A stretch of 64,000 bases of DNA, taken from Paraescarpia echinospica (taxonomy: Eukaryota > Annelida > Polychaeta > Sabellida > Siboglinidae). Both the position numbers and the translations under genes were made by a program. Of the stretch, positions 42,915 to 54,999 are shown one piece after another. The notes beneath the pieces were generated by a model. The model made no database searches. It saw nothing but the letters and a program-made list of their open reading frames with translations, and was not told the DNA's origin. Position 1 is the stretch's first letter. Each line of letters begins with the position of its first letter. The DNA is taken from assembly GCA_020002185.1 (NCBI GenBank), contig CM034531.1, forward strand, positions 90,133,121 through 90,197,120, read 5' to 3'.

Positions 42915-44240
42915 TGAATGGATGAATGAATAAATGTATGAATGAATGAACGTTAATTTGGTTACTCGATTACAGTGATGTTACAAGTGTGATCATCAGG
43001 TAACTAATGTGATGTTACAAGTGTGATCATCAGGTAACTAATGTGATGTTACAAGTGTGATCATCAGGTAACTCGGGAGATTCTCAAGAAACCCCTGGGG
43101 GCTTATTGCGAGAACCACTTATAATTAGGTAATGTAATAATTGTATAATTATAACATTTGACACCAAATAAAACAATTACAACAAGGCGTCGCAATGCAA
43201 TATAAACGTACACAATCTAAAGGCATGAGACAAAATGGTAATTGAATGGTATAGTGTGCATTGGAAAATACGTGTCAACTGAATATCAGTCATGACATGG
43301 ATGTAAGAAGACATCTAACACGAATGACATCATATAATATAAATAGATAGTTTAACGCATTGTCACGGTGTCATTCAAGTCATAAAAAAGTTTTAGTGCT
43401 ACATTTAAGGTAATAATAAATTTGTTTTCTTTTCCAATTTTTTTACATTAAAATATGTATTAAAGCAAAGTGTTGGTAACAACAGTGTCAGTACATATGT
43501 GTTAAACTTCAAAGTACACGTGTCACACAACGTCTTGTAAGTCAACTGTGACTCTATGATACGTTGCAGTATGTTGAAAGCAAGAATTGTTTAACTTGTA
43601 TTTGAATAGTTTTTTCAGATGCAGTATTTTGTATGTATTCTGGTGTGGTATTCCAGAACGAAGGACCATATAATTGAATTTAAATGTCCGTCTGTTTGTT
43701 CTTGCTTTATGAAAAAATTAAGCATTGCTGTTCCTAGTGATGTGGTTGTGGATATCCCAATTTCTTTGAAATATAATTGCAATGCTGGTTGGTAGTGTTT
43801 GACTATGCTTGAACATAATCAGCCCTAGTTGCATTTTGTAAATACTATTAATGTTTAATAAATTGTTCTGCTTAAATAGCAGTTCAGTGTGAGCAAGGTA
43901 ATCGAAGTTGTTAATGATGGTAGTTGCTTTCTTTTGTAGCATTCTGACTTTGTTTAATTTTGTAGAATATGTATTAGCCCACCTCAGCGTACAGTATTGG
44001 AGATGTGGTAAAACTAAACTAAAGAACAGTAAATCGTTTTTAAGACGTACTTGGGGAGGAAATATTTAACTTGCAGAGTATGCATACATTTTGTGCAAGT
44101 TTAGATGGTAGTTTGTTCAAGTGCATAGACCAATGTAGGTGTTCATCTATATACACCCCAAGACATTTAGTGAATTTAAGTTGTGTTTTATTGACAGATA
44201 TGCGCACCTTTGTAAATATTTAATTATCATTGTTATTATT
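42915..44240 (-). mobile_element. LINE 3'-end fragment, minus strand
   Basis: On the minus strand: CLGVYIDEHLHWSMHLNKLP near 44150, MLQKKATTIINNFDYLAHTE from 43942, then FKFNYMVLRSGIPHQNTYKI. The 3' end at 42918-42950 is an ATTCATTC-rich tail. Contains a 34-bp triplicate at 42975. Confidence 0.7.
42975..43075. repeat. 34-bp tandem repeat, 3 copies
   Basis: Unit starts GTGATGTTACAAGTGTGATC. Copies begin at 42975, 43009 and 43043 with almost no differences. Confidence 0.9.
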
Positions 44241-44365
44241 GTATTTATTTTTTATGATTTGAAACGAATACTGAGCACATGATGTGATGTTATGATTTAT
44301 ATATATATATATATATTTTTTTTTTAACGCAAAGTTGGCTCTCATGATAGCGACATTTCATATCT

Positions 44366-44445
44366 TAATGTCATTCGAAGTCGGATTAATGTCACCTTTT
44401 CGAGACTGTTTGTTCCAACTTGAACTGATGTCACCTTTTTGAAAC
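44366..44445. repeat. Second locus of the 39-bp repeat, about 2 copies
   Basis: AxTGATGTCACCTTTTxGA and GTTTGTTCCAACTTGAACTG match the unit at 39740-39955 in the same orientation. The minus strand reads FQKGDISSSWNKQSRKGDI. Confidence 0.75.
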
Positions 44446-44469
44446 CACTGGGAAAATGTAAGTAAATGT

Positions 44470-44502
44470 ATTTTATAGTTTAACAATGTTAAACTATAAA
44501 AT
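44470..44502. repeat. Perfect 16-bp inverted repeat with one-base spacer
   Basis: ATTTTATAGTTTAACA, then A, then its exact reverse complement. Confidence 0.9.
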
Positions 44503-44612
44503 CCACCAGCACCCTCCAGCAGCCAGACCCCTGCAGCCGCTGCGAAGAATCTGTCTGTCCGAGAAAGGCCTGGTAAGCCACCAGCGAGCCTGCAGCAAAC
44601 GTGGACCATCGC
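44503..44612 (+). pseudogene. Fragment resembling a LINE C-terminal zinc-finger motif
   Basis: Encodes RRICLSEKGLVSHQRACSKR, the CLSKIGLxSHxRxC pattern at the end of many LINE ORF2 proteins. Nothing upstream continues it. Confidence 0.5.
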
Positions 44613-44957
44613 CTTCCTGAATCAATCTTCGATTTCAATGGCAAGCAAAGAAGTAAAGACAATGTACGACATAATTATTCTCGTAACACCGCGTATGGAA
44701 TGGGCGCGCATTTGTAATGTACTACAACAATGCTTCCTCTCTATGTTCTAGCATTTTTGTAATGGTAACGCTACCCCCAAATGGCGGCATTGCTTTTACG
44801 AAAGATCAGAGTATCACGCAATATAATCTGATTTTCAAACGTGAACATTCGCCTCAAACGGGAACTTCACATATGACGCCATCAAGAATAGATAACGGTA
44901 AAATAACCATGGAACTGCAAATACATCAACTGAGGCTAAGTCAAATGTGCTGATTGA

Positions 44958-45051
44958 CTCAACGCTAACAGCACCATTGACCGCTACCAACAACATTACT
45001 GCAGCACACGCCAAGAACGTCAAAGGCGTAATTCAGATACATTTCACACTG

Positions 45052-45053
<2 letters not shown>
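44958..45053 (-). repeat. Inverted partial copy of the tandem-array unit
   Basis: Reverse complement of the first about 95 bases of the unit (compare 45569-45665), lying left of the array and separated from it by TA-rich DNA. Confidence 0.88.
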
Positions 45054-45099
<46 letters not shown>

Positions 45100-45527
45100 T
45101 ATACATATATACCTGTATATATATATATATATAAATATAATATATATATACATATATACCTGTCTATATATATATACACACACATATATATATATATCAT
45201 TTATATATATATACACATATATAACACCAAATTACAGCTTGTATATCCATATATATATATATATATACATTGTTGCGCTTAAATACTCTCTATACTCTCT
45301 CATACTGCATAGTGACATACCAAAGTAATATATATATATATATATAGACAGGCCATGTAATGTTGTTAACTATATATATATACAATTGCATATATATATA
45401 TATATATATATATATACGCAAATGATATATATATATATATATGTGTGTATATATATATAGACAGGTATATATGTATATATATATTTATTTATATATATAT
45501 ATATATACAGGTATATATGTATATATT

Positions 45528-45558
<31 letters not shown>

Positions 45559-45568
45559 ATATATATTC
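45054..45568. repeat. TA-rich microsatellite linker
   Basis: TATATA runs with short interruptions including TACCTGTATATA in both orientations. Frames reading IYIY are artefacts. Confidence 0.9.
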
Positions 45569-46890
45569 ACAGTGTGAAATGTATCTGAATTACGCCTTTG
45601 ACGTTCTTGGCGTGTGCTGCAGTAATGTTGTTGGTAGCGGTCAATGGTGCTGTTAGCGTTGAGTCAATCAGCACAATACATCAACAATGGGCGCGTATAT
45701 AAAGACGGGGTAGCCCCCCCTACTACTTAACACATGTGGTGAATTAGCTGTCAGTGATACCGACAAAGCCAGTGAACTTATCATACAATTTGTGTAAGTT
45801 TTCACTGTAGACAATGGGAATTTACCATAGTTAAACATGCGTAAAATGTTCAATTATCTAACATTAAGCTCTATCCAGAGCTTGTGCGTAAATACATGTG
45901 TAAGCTGCCAAATAAGTTCTGCCGTAGCCCGGATGCCATACCTTTCGCTGTTCTTAAATGTCTTTCATATCGACTGTGTACTCCACTGCATAATATTTTC
46001 AAAATGTCACTCGACAGCGGTGTATGTCCTTCGCTCTGGAAATTGGTGGACATGACCCCTGTTTATAAGAAACGAGATGAATCGCAGGCATGTAAGTACT
46101 GCCTGATTAGCATTCTACCAGCCATGTGCCGTTTGTTTGAACGAATATTGCCTGACAGCATAAATTACCACCTGCATCATAATCACCTAATTACAGTTGC
46201 TCAATACGGTTTTGTTAAAGGGCGATCCACAAAGCGGGAGCTATTGAACAGCTGTAATTTGTGGGTTAAGGCTATTGACTCAAAACCGGAGACAGCTTCA
46301 AGTAGCTGAACATAGATGCTGTGTACTGACGAGTGGAAATAGTATCCCGGCTACCTGTCATCTGAAAGCAATGCAAATCATGGCTACTTAGAAAGATTTG
46401 CATATCTTCATCTAGAGAGTCTCGAACTCCGCCGGGTTTATAATGATATGGTAATGGTACATAATGTCATGCATGGACATGTCAAGTATCAGAAAATAAT
46501 CTCATTTACGTGATGTAACACAAAAAAACATGTTTTGCAATAGAGTTGTATCTATCTGGAATCGACTACCTGATCATATAGTTAACTTAACATCCAAAAT
46601 ACAACTTAGGAAATCCCTGCGTACAATAAAATTTGATTATGCAATGAAATTCGATAGACACTTGAAGGAATCTACTTTATTGGAATATTTGTGTATCGTT
46701 ATTATTCCATATTATTAGTTTACCATTATGGTGTATTACATGTGACGATGGGTGGATGTAAAACATTGTATTCTGTATTGTATTCATGTAATAATGTACA
46801 TATATATATACGCAAGACGATGGATGGATGTAAAACATTGTATTCTGTATTGTATTCATGTAATAATGTACATATATATATACGCAAGTA
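45569..46890 (+). mobile_element. Tandem unit A: internally deleted LINE
   Basis: Contains a reverse transcriptase entry segment (KCLSYRLCTPLHNIFKMSLD, VDMTPVYKKRDESQACKYC, QYGFVKGRSTKREL), ended by a TGA. It is followed with no catalytic domain by the terminal segment (FCNRVVSIWNRLPDHIVNL). Ends in two copies of a TGGATGTAAAACATTGTATT block, then TA repeats. Confidence 0.85.
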
Positions 46891-46900
46891 CAACAATATA

Positions 46901-46936
<36 letters not shown>

Positions 46937-47083
46937 CACTTGCGTATATATATATATGTATATATATATATATACGCAAATGATATATATATATATGTGT
47001 GTATATATATATAGACAGGTATATATGTATATATATATATTTATATATATATATATATATATACAGGTATATATGTATATATT

Positions 47084-47114
<31 letters not shown>

Positions 47115-47115
47115 T
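46870..47115. repeat. TA linker with hairpin between units A and B
   Basis: A palindrome pairs ACGCAAGTACAACAATATA with TATATTGTTGCACTTGCGT across a TA centre (about 46879-46947). Confidence 0.85.
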
Positions 47116-48430
47116 CACAGTGTGAAATGTATCTGAATTACGCCTTTGACGTTCTTGGCGTGTGCTGCAGTAATGTTGTTGGTAGCGGTCAATGGTGCTG
47201 TTAGCGTTGAGTCAATCAGCACAATACATCAACAATGGGCGCGTATATAAAGACGGGATAGCCCCCCCTACTACTTAACACATGTGGTGAATTAGCTGTC
47301 AGTGATACCGACAAAGCCAATGAACTTATCATACAATTTTTGTAAGTTTTCACTCTAGACAATGGGACTTTACCAGAGTTAAACATGCGTAAAATGTTCA
47401 ATTATCTAACATTAAACTCTATCCAGAGCTTGTGCGTAAATACATGTGTAAGCTGCCAAATAAGTTCTGCCGTAGCCCGGATGCCACACCTTTCGCTGTT
47501 CTTAAATGTCTTTCATATCGACTGTGTACTCCACTACATAATATTTTCAAAATGTCACTCGACAGCGGTGTATGTCCTTCGCTCTGGAAATTGGTGGACA
47601 TGACCCCTGTTTATAAGAAACGAGATGAATCGCAGGCATGTAAGTACTGCCTGATTAGCATTCTACCAGCTATGTGCCGTTTGTTTGAACGAATATTGCC
47701 TGACAGCATAAATTACCACCTGCATCATAATCACCTAATTACAGTTGCTCAATACGGTTTTGTTAAAGGGCGATCCACAAAGCGGGAGCTATTGAACAGC
47801 TGTAATTTGTGGGTTAAGGCTATTGACTCAAAACCGGAGACAGCTTCAAGTAGCTGAACATAGATGCTGTGTACTGACGAGTGGAAATAGTATCCCGGCT
47901 ACCTGTCATCTGAAAGCAATGCAAATCATGGCTACTTAGAAAGATTTGCATATCTTCATCTAGAGAGTCTCGAACTCCGCCATGTTTATATTGATATGGT
48001 AATGGTACATAATGTCATGCATGGACATGTCAAGTATCAGAAAATAATCTCATTTACGTGATGTAACAAAAAAAAACATGTTTTGCAATAGAGTTGTATC
48101 TATCTGGAATCGACTACCTGATCATATAGTTAATTTAACATCCAAAATACAACTTAGGAAATCCCTGCGAACAATAAAATTTGATTATGCAATGAAGTTC
48201 GATAGACACTTGAAGGAATCTACTTTATTGGAATATTTGTATATCGTTATTATTCCATATTATTAGATTACCATTATGGTGTATTACATGTGACGATGGG
48301 TGGATGTAAAACATTGTATTCTGTATTGTATTCATGTAATAATGTACATATATATATACGCAAGACGATGGGTGGATGTAAAACATTGTATTCTGTATTG
48401 TATTCATGTAATAATGTACATATATATATA
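47116..48430 (+). mobile_element. Tandem unit B: internally deleted LINE
   Basis: About 98-99% identical to unit A by eye, offset 1,547 bp, with the same deletion and the same stops. Confidence 0.87.
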
Positions 48431-48569
48431 CGCAAGTGCAACAATATATCTATATATATATATATATATAGATATTTTGTTGCACTTGCGTATATATATA
48501 TATGTATATATATATATATACGCAAATGATATATATATATATGTGTGTGTATATATATATAGACAGGTA

Positions 48570-48608
<39 letters not shown>

Positions 48609-48635
48609 ATATATACAGGTATATATGTATATATT

Positions 48636-48666
<31 letters not shown>

Positions 48667-48678
48667 ATATATATATTC
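48431..48678. repeat. TA linker with hairpin between units B and C
   Basis: Same palindrome with GCAAGTGCAAC and GTTGCACTTGC arms (about 48430-48490) and a TA centre. Confidence 0.85.
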
Positions 48679-49890
48679 ACAGTGTGAAATGTATCTGAAT
48701 TACGCCTTTGACGTTCTTGGCGTGTGCTGCAGTAATGTTGTTGGTAGCGGTCAATGGTGCTGTTAGCGTTGAGTCAATAAGCACAATACATCAACAATGG
48801 GCGCGTATATAAAGACGGGGTAGCCCCCCCTACTACTTAACACATGTGGTGAATTAGCTGTCAGTGATACCGACAAAGCCAGTGAACTTATCATACAATT
48901 TTTGTAAGTTTTCACTGTAGACAATGGGACTTTACCAGAGTTAAACATGCGTAAAATGTTCAATTATCTAACATTAAGCTCTATCCAGAGCTTGTGCGTA
49001 AATACATGTGTAAGCTGCCAAATAAGTTCTGCCATAGCCCGGATGCCATACCTTTCGCTGTTCTTAAATGTCTTTCATATCGACTGTGTACTCCACTGCA
49101 TAATATTTTTTAAATGTCACTCGACAGCGGTGTATGTCCTTCGCTCTGGAAATTGGTGGACATGACCCCTGTTTATAAGAAACGAGATGAATCGCAGGCA
49201 TGTAAGTACTGCCTGATTAGCATTCTACCAGCCATGTGCCGTTTGTTTGAACGAATATTGCCTGACAGCATAAATTACCACCTGCATCATAATCACCTAA
49301 TTACAGTTGCTCAATACGGTTTTGTTAAAGGGCGATCCACAAAGCGGGAGCTATTGAACAGCTGTAAGTTGTGGGTTAAGGCTATTGACTCAAAACCGGA
49401 GACAGCTTCAAGTAGCTGAACATAGATGCTGTGTACTGACGAGTGGAAATAGTATCCCGGCTACCTGTCATCTGAAAGCAATGCAAATCATGGCTACTTA
49501 GAAAGATTTGCATATCTTCATCTAGAGAGTCTCGAACTCCGCCGGGTTTATAATGATATGGTAATGGTACATAATGTCGTGCATGGACATGTCAAGTATC
49601 AGAAAATAATCTCATTTACGTGATGTAACACAAAAAAACATGTTTTGCAATAGAGTTGTATCTATCTGGAATCGACTACCTGATCATATAGTTAACTTAA
49701 CATCCAAAATACAACTTAGGAAATCCCTGCGTACAATAAAATTTGATTCTGCAATGAAGTTCGATAGACACTTGAAGGAATCTACTTTATTGGAATATTT
49801 GTGTATCGTTATTATTCCATATTATTAGATTACCATTATGGTGTATTACATGTGACGATGGGTGGATGTAAAACATTGTATTCTGTATTG

Positions 49891-49894
<4 letters not shown>
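48679..49894 (+). mobile_element. Tandem unit C: internally deleted LINE
   Basis: Offset 1,563 bp from unit B. It keeps the deletion but ends in a CT microsatellite instead of TA repeats. A small change (TTTTTAAATG) near 49110 alters the first frame. Confidence 0.87.

Positions 49895-49960
<66 letters not shown>
49895..49960. repeat. CT microsatellite, 33 units
   Basis: Uninterrupted CT. Confidence 0.97.
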
Positions 49961-49963
<3 letters not shown>

Positions 49964-50458
49964 GTGTCATTGACGTTTCTCTCGAACTCACAGTGCCTCT
50001 GGTTTCCTCTCTTCACATTGTAGTGACCTATGTTATTGTTCAAAGATAGCACTGGTCTGGAAGACATATCCGTGCAGTATGTACAGCGAAGACAGAGTAA
50101 ATGTAAACATCACTCGCATTGTTACGTACGAGAGAACTAACATTTTTGAGTTGAAAAAGTGACATAGGAATGATCGAGTTACTCTTTGGACCACTTGCGT
50201 CTACACTTACCGAACGCAGCTATTTGCACGATGGCCACCCGATTCTCGATTGTGGATCCTTGCCAACTTGGCAGGATGCCGGGCCGGAAGCCAGGCAAAT
50301 GACCGGTAGTCGGGTTAGCCCTGACGGCTGCCCGGTATAAATGTCAAATCCGGGTCCATATGATGTCAATATCTTGAGATGGTGAATTCATAATATATTT
50401 GTGAAATGTAGAGTAAATGTCGCCCACTGGCGAACACTTCAATACAATACAACACGAC
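49961..50458. other. Unique spacer right of the array
   Basis: No gene recognised. A GC-rich, locally symmetric stretch (GCCAACTTGGCAGG, GCCGGGCCGG) occurs near 50262-50300. Confidence 0.4.
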
Positions 50459-51810
50459 ACGTTGATTGTTTATTCAGGAACAACAATTTTAAAACGAATT
50501 GTGTTCCATGGGTACAATACTTGCTAATTACACACAACATTATTACATGAATACAATACAGAATACAATGTTTTACATCCACCCATCGTCACATGTAATA
50601 CACCATAATGGTAAACTAATAATATGGAATAATAACGATACACAAATATTCCAATAAAGTAGATTCCTTCAAGTGTCTATCGAACTTCATTGCAGAATCA
50701 AATTTTATTGTACGCAGGGATTTCCTAAGTTGTATTTTGGATGTTAAGTTAACTATATGATCAGGTAGTCGATTCCAGATCGATACAACTCTATTGCAAA
50801 AAATGTTTTTTTGTGTTACATCACGTAAATGAGATTATTTTCTGATACTTGACATGTCCATGCATGACATTATGTACCATTACCATATCATTATAAACCC
50901 GGCGGAGTTCGAGACTCTCTAGATGAAGATATGCAAATCTTTCTAAGTAGCCATGATTTGCATTGCTTTCAGATGACAGGTAGCCGGGATACTATGTCCA
51001 CCAATTTCCAGAGCGAAGGACATACACCGCTGTCGAGTGACATTTTAAAAATATTATGCAGTGGAGTACACAGTCGATATGAAAGACATTTAAGAACAGC
51101 GAAAGGTATGGCATCCGGGCTATGGCAGAACTTATTTGGCAGCTTACACATGTATTTACGCACAAGCTCTGGATAGAGCTTAATGTTAGATAATTGAACA
51201 TTTTACGCATGTTTAACTCTGGTAAAGTCCCATTGTCTAGAGTGAAAACTTAAAAAAATTGTATGATAAGTTCACTGGCTTTGTCGGTATCACTGACACC
51301 TAATTCACCACATGTGTTAAGTAGTAGGGGGTCTACCCCGTCTTTATATACGCGCCCATTGTTGATGTATTTGTAAAAGGCAGAAGTGTCACTTGATTGC
51401 CGGATCGTTTACTCCCCATCGTTAACAAATTGCTGGACAGCTAGCATGTACTCGCTTTGCTCGTTAGGCAGATGTTTACATGTCGATAGGCGTTTACGTT
51501 TTGTACGCAACTTGACAATATGTTTCGGGTAGTTTGTCGACTTTCTATTAGAACCGTTTGAGACAGACACGCACTCAGAACAGATAGAAAATAAAGTGTC
51601 CGTGAAGGTCGTGAGCACTGTGTCTATCGAAGGACATTCTCACAGCAATTCGTGCCAATTTATACCGGATAGCTGGTCATTTAGAGAAAATATATCCGCC
51701 CGTCTAAAGTCGTAATGATTTTGCTTATGTTGTGGTCTGGGTGGTGCAAAATATATGTTGAGAGTGAATACTAGTACCACCTGATCGCTAGCACTATCTA
51801 GAAAGCGAAA
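50459..51810 (-). mobile_element. Inverted LINE copy D, longest member of the array family
   Basis: On the minus strand it starts in the end of the endonuclease (SASDQVVLVFTLNIYF), runs through the linker (KLRTKRKRLSTCKHLPNEQ, SSDTSAFYKYINNGRVYKDG), keeps the KMSLDSGVCPSLWKLVD part, then jumps directly to the block that follows the stop in units A-C. About 290 bases of A are missing here. It has a longer 3' UTR ending CCTGAATAAACAATC. It explains the origin of units A-C. Confidence 0.82.
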
Positions 51811-51820
51811 GTTATTAGTT

Positions 51821-51846
51821 GTATATATATATATATATATATATAT
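51821..51846. repeat. TA microsatellite
   Basis: Pure TA run beside copy D. Confidence 0.9.
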
Positions 51847-51849
51847 GGT

Positions 51850-52180
51850 GCAGTTTTGCAGAAAACTTTTTCAGGCAGTGAAATATCAGTAGAAATATAA
51901 GTTACATATATTGTGTTAGTAACGTATTGAAATACATGGTGTAGCATCGCGGAACGGAATGCGTATGATGTTGGCGTTCATTTCTACTGATCGACTTGAC
52001 AATTTTGTCATTGTCTATGATTGTGAGTCACTTTGGCCAAACGATCTCCTACATACGATGCTGGTAATCTGGTGTTGTTTGGCAATTCTGAAGACCATAA
52101 CGTCTGATTTGCATGACGTAGTAATCCACACCTTGAGCTGAGCCATCCATGCATTCACATGTCCCGTCATTGTCCACTTG
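51850..52180. other. No gene recognised
   Basis: A 60-codon frame at 51959-52141 has no recognised motif. Confidence 0.4.
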
Positions 52181-52209
52181 AACATGCGTTTCTGAAATCA
52201 CCAGTTTGG

Positions 52210-53175
52210 TCTTATCTGCATAGAAGAGAATATCAAATTTGCCTTAGTGACGTTCTTGACACTTTGCGGATGATACAAAAGTGTTTAGAAGGATTAAACG
52301 TGATGGAGATAAACAGCATTTACAAGATGATCTTGACAGATTGATCAAAATGAATGGTCTGAAAAGTGACAAATGTTGTTCAGTTTTGGGGAATGTAAAT
52401 GCCTCCACACATGACATGGGAACGAAGATGTACAATATACAATGTGGGGTACTGTATTAATTATTAATGTATAAGAAAAGAAAATGACATAGGGTTACCC
52501 ATTAGTGCTAATTTGAAGGTTTCAGAACAGTGCGGAATTGCAGCGTCAAAGGGAAATCAAATCACTGGATTAATTAGGCAAAATATAGCGTATAAGGACA
52601 AATAACTAATAATACCGCTGTACAAAACAATAGTTAGGCCTCATTTAGAATATTGTATACAAGCGTGGAAGCCATATTGCAAGAAGGACATATATATGCT
52701 AGAAAGAGTACAGAGGAGAGTAACTAAAATGATAAAAAAAAACGTATTTGTTTATTATCTTAGTTATGAAATATGCCTAAAAGAATGTGGTTTAACAACA
52801 TTACCATGAGACCATGAGATTGAGAGAAGATCATACAGAAGTATTTAAAATATTGAATGATCATGAAAATATTGATAACAATATTGTTTTCTCAGTTAAG
52901 AAACATAGAAGGACTAGGGGACGTGGAGTTACATTAGTAAAGGAGTAGTGTAGATTAGATATAAGAAAGTTCTCATTTTCACAAAGGACTGTAAATAAAT
53001 GGAACAGATTACCTGTTGAATGTGTGGGTGCTAGTAGCGTGAATATGTAAAAATTAAATCAACAGATACCTCAGAAGGGTGGATACACATAGATAAAAAG
53101 ATTGGACCCTCGATAAGCCAAAACGCTTCCTTGTCCACCTGTCATCTAGAGTAAATTATCTGGGTGGAAATCTTG
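52210..53175 (+). mobile_element. 5'-truncated CR1-like LINE fragment
   Basis: Starts at the catalytic motif (FADDTKVFRRIKRDGDKQHL), then GLIRQNIAYKDK-like, VRPHLEYCIQAWKPYCKKDI and LERVQRRVTKM pieces, with the same 3' region (CGATAAGCCAAAACGCTTCC) as 1-1860. Several stops. Confidence 0.75.
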
Positions 53176-53384
53176 TTAAATATTCTTAAATCTAAAACCT
53201 GTGTTATGTAGTAAATACGGCTACAGTTAACTTGTGCAGTCAGTGACTGTGAGTCATGGTGTTTATCTCTTGGCATCAACGAGGCGAAGTGAAATTGATA
53301 TTGTTGCCAAACGACAAAAACTCCACTCAATATCGAACAGCAAATGGGCAACTAATCAACACACCGCGTATACATGTAGCCTCA

Positions 53385-53422
53385 CAATAACAATTTCTTT
53401 ATGGGCGACTGGTAAAAGAAAC
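53385..53422 (+). other. Possible 3' end of a 5'-UTR exon, peptide gene 2
   Basis: Donor AAAC|GTAAGT lies 468 bases before the acceptor at 53890, in the same relative place as the donor at 31414. Only the donor side can be proposed. Confidence 0.3.
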
Positions 53423-53890
53423 GTAAGTACACATTTTTGTTAACTCTACACTACTACACTTGTCGCAGTATGACGAGTGGCGATCACAATAGTTTATATT
53501 TTGTGTCAGTATGACATGAACACGTGATTGGAAAATAACTAAGCGGTCTGCATTTTGTTTATTCTCGTAAGTGATACACGTTTGTATTATAATTAGCAAT
53601 CAGCATAGTTGTTGACGCAGCTGAGAACGACTCAGCTGTATGTTACAATACCTCAGGTACCGTTACCAATGTACACGTGCTTAAGGCATTCATACATTTT
53701 TCCCAAGTATCACGACTGTGACATATTGTGCTCAATAACGACATATATTCCGAGCGTATGTTATTCAAATATCGACTCGAGCTTCATCTATTGACTTGAG
53801 ATATATCTTACAAATACGGATGACATAACACAGCCTTAAGACAGTATTTGAAGGAACGACTTCGTTACTAAACAATATATTTTGTTTCAG

Positions 53891-53930
53891 CATTGAAATA
53901 ACCTCTTGACCGGAAATGGACAATTACGTG
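53891..53930 (+). CDS. Peptide gene 2, first coding exon with 5' leader
   Basis: Acceptor TTTTGTTTCAG, 25 leader bases, ATG at 53916, five codons and a GTGAGA donor. Matched to 31730-31765 by position, phase and signals. Confidence 0.6.
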
Positions 53931-54993
53931 GTGAGACGAACGCATTCTATATGTATGGTACGAGTGCGTGTCCATACGCGTGTATGCGTGCTTGCGGGCG
54001 GGCGAACGTGCGTGCGAGTGTTTGTTTACGTTAACGTGTTTTGTAAACTTTTATATTTGTTGTTTGTTTGTATGGTTGCTTATTTGTTTGTGTTTGTGTG
54101 TGTGTGCGCGCGCGCGTGTGTGTGTGCGCGTGCGCGTGTGCGTGTACGTGTGCGTGTGCGTGTGCGTGTGTGTTAGTGTGTTGATGTGTCGGTGCCTATG
54201 CACGTGTGTGTGTTTGTTTGTATGTTTTTGTGTGTATGTATGCACATGTTTGTACGCAGATAGATGTGTGTGTGTGCGGGTTTATGTTGTGTGTAGGTGT
54301 ATGCGTGTGTATGTGCGTACGTGTGTACGTTTGTGCGTGAATGTGTGTGTGTCTGTATGTGGGCGTGGCGTTTGGTCTAATGTTGTAAAGGTATGGGTTC
54401 CATTCCTGAATGTTTGACTAGGTTGGCCAGCAAAGTAGAAACATTTAATGTGACGATTTTAATGTCACTATATACGGCAGCTTAGAATCTAATTGTCTAC
54501 TCATTCTACCATATTAGTTATTAGTGGATGAGTAGGAAACTCAATTAACACTCTTGCGTTATGGGTTTTGATTAGTTTTCGTTTATTATAGATGGTGCTG
54601 CTGGTATTGGCTGTCATGGCTGCCGACTTGTCTAACTCCGAGGACTGCTTTGGTACGTATATGTATAGATTATGTAGTTATCCATCTGGAACAAACTGTG
54701 ACGTATTCACTTCCTTCCTATGAGATCGACAATTGTTTATGACTTTATGTCATTGCTGTTACTGATTTAAATTTATATTATTGAACCCTATACAACGTTT
54801 GTAATTATTGAACCATATGCGACGTTTTCGATTTCCAGGGAGAGTCGCCGAGCGAAAATGTTTTTCTAAATGCATGATTGCACACAATGAGTGCCATCGA
54901 AAGTGCATTGGCGGGAAGAAGGCGGCGTTTCCTAGATGTTACATGGCATGCATCAGAGAAGACAGAAAATGCAACCAGACGTGTGAATTCTAA
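53916..54993 (+). CDS. Secreted eight-cysteine helical-hairpin-like peptide 2 (possible toxin or defence peptide), 3 coding exons
   Basis: Coding exons 53916-53930, 54592-54652 and 54839-54993 splice in frame into 76 residues. The signal stretch is MVLLVLAVMAA from exon 2. Framework cysteines lie at residues 33, 37, 44, 48, 59, 63, 70 and 74: C-x3-C-x6-C-x3-C, a 10-residue loop, then the same pattern. An extra cysteine at residue 24 precedes the core and has no counterpart in the paralogue. The mature part is strongly basic. Introns (661 and 186 bp) are compact compared with gene 1. Residues outside the cysteines differ greatly from gene 1 while phases and spacing are identical, as in fast-evolving secreted peptide families. 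If the exon 1 splice is wrong, the ATG at the start of exon 2 could itself initiate. Activity cannot be told from sequence. Confidence 0.75.
53940..54375. repeat. GT/GC-rich microsatellite in intron 1 of peptide gene 2
   Basis: GTGTGT, GCGCGC and TGCGTG runs starting about 15 bases past the donor. Compare the TG tract at the same place in peptide gene 1. Confidence 0.9.
54592..54652 (+). CDS. Peptide gene 2, signal-peptide exon
   Basis: 20 codons plus one base between TTATTATAG and GTACGT. Encodes the hydrophobic signal followed by an acidic LSNSED stretch and the unpaired extra cysteine. Confidence 0.75.
54839..54993 (+). CDS. Peptide gene 2, cysteine-rich terminal exon
   Basis: Two bases plus 50 codons and a TAA stop, after GATTTCCAG. 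Holds the eight framework cysteines. The split codon becomes Gly. Confidence 0.8.
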
Positions 54994-54999
54994 AAAATA

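Noticed and set aside
45690..45712. Promoter-like GCGCGTATATAAAGACGGG, present in each array unit
   Set aside because: Copy D shows it is LINE coding sequence (NNGRVYKDG); the TATAAA is incidental.
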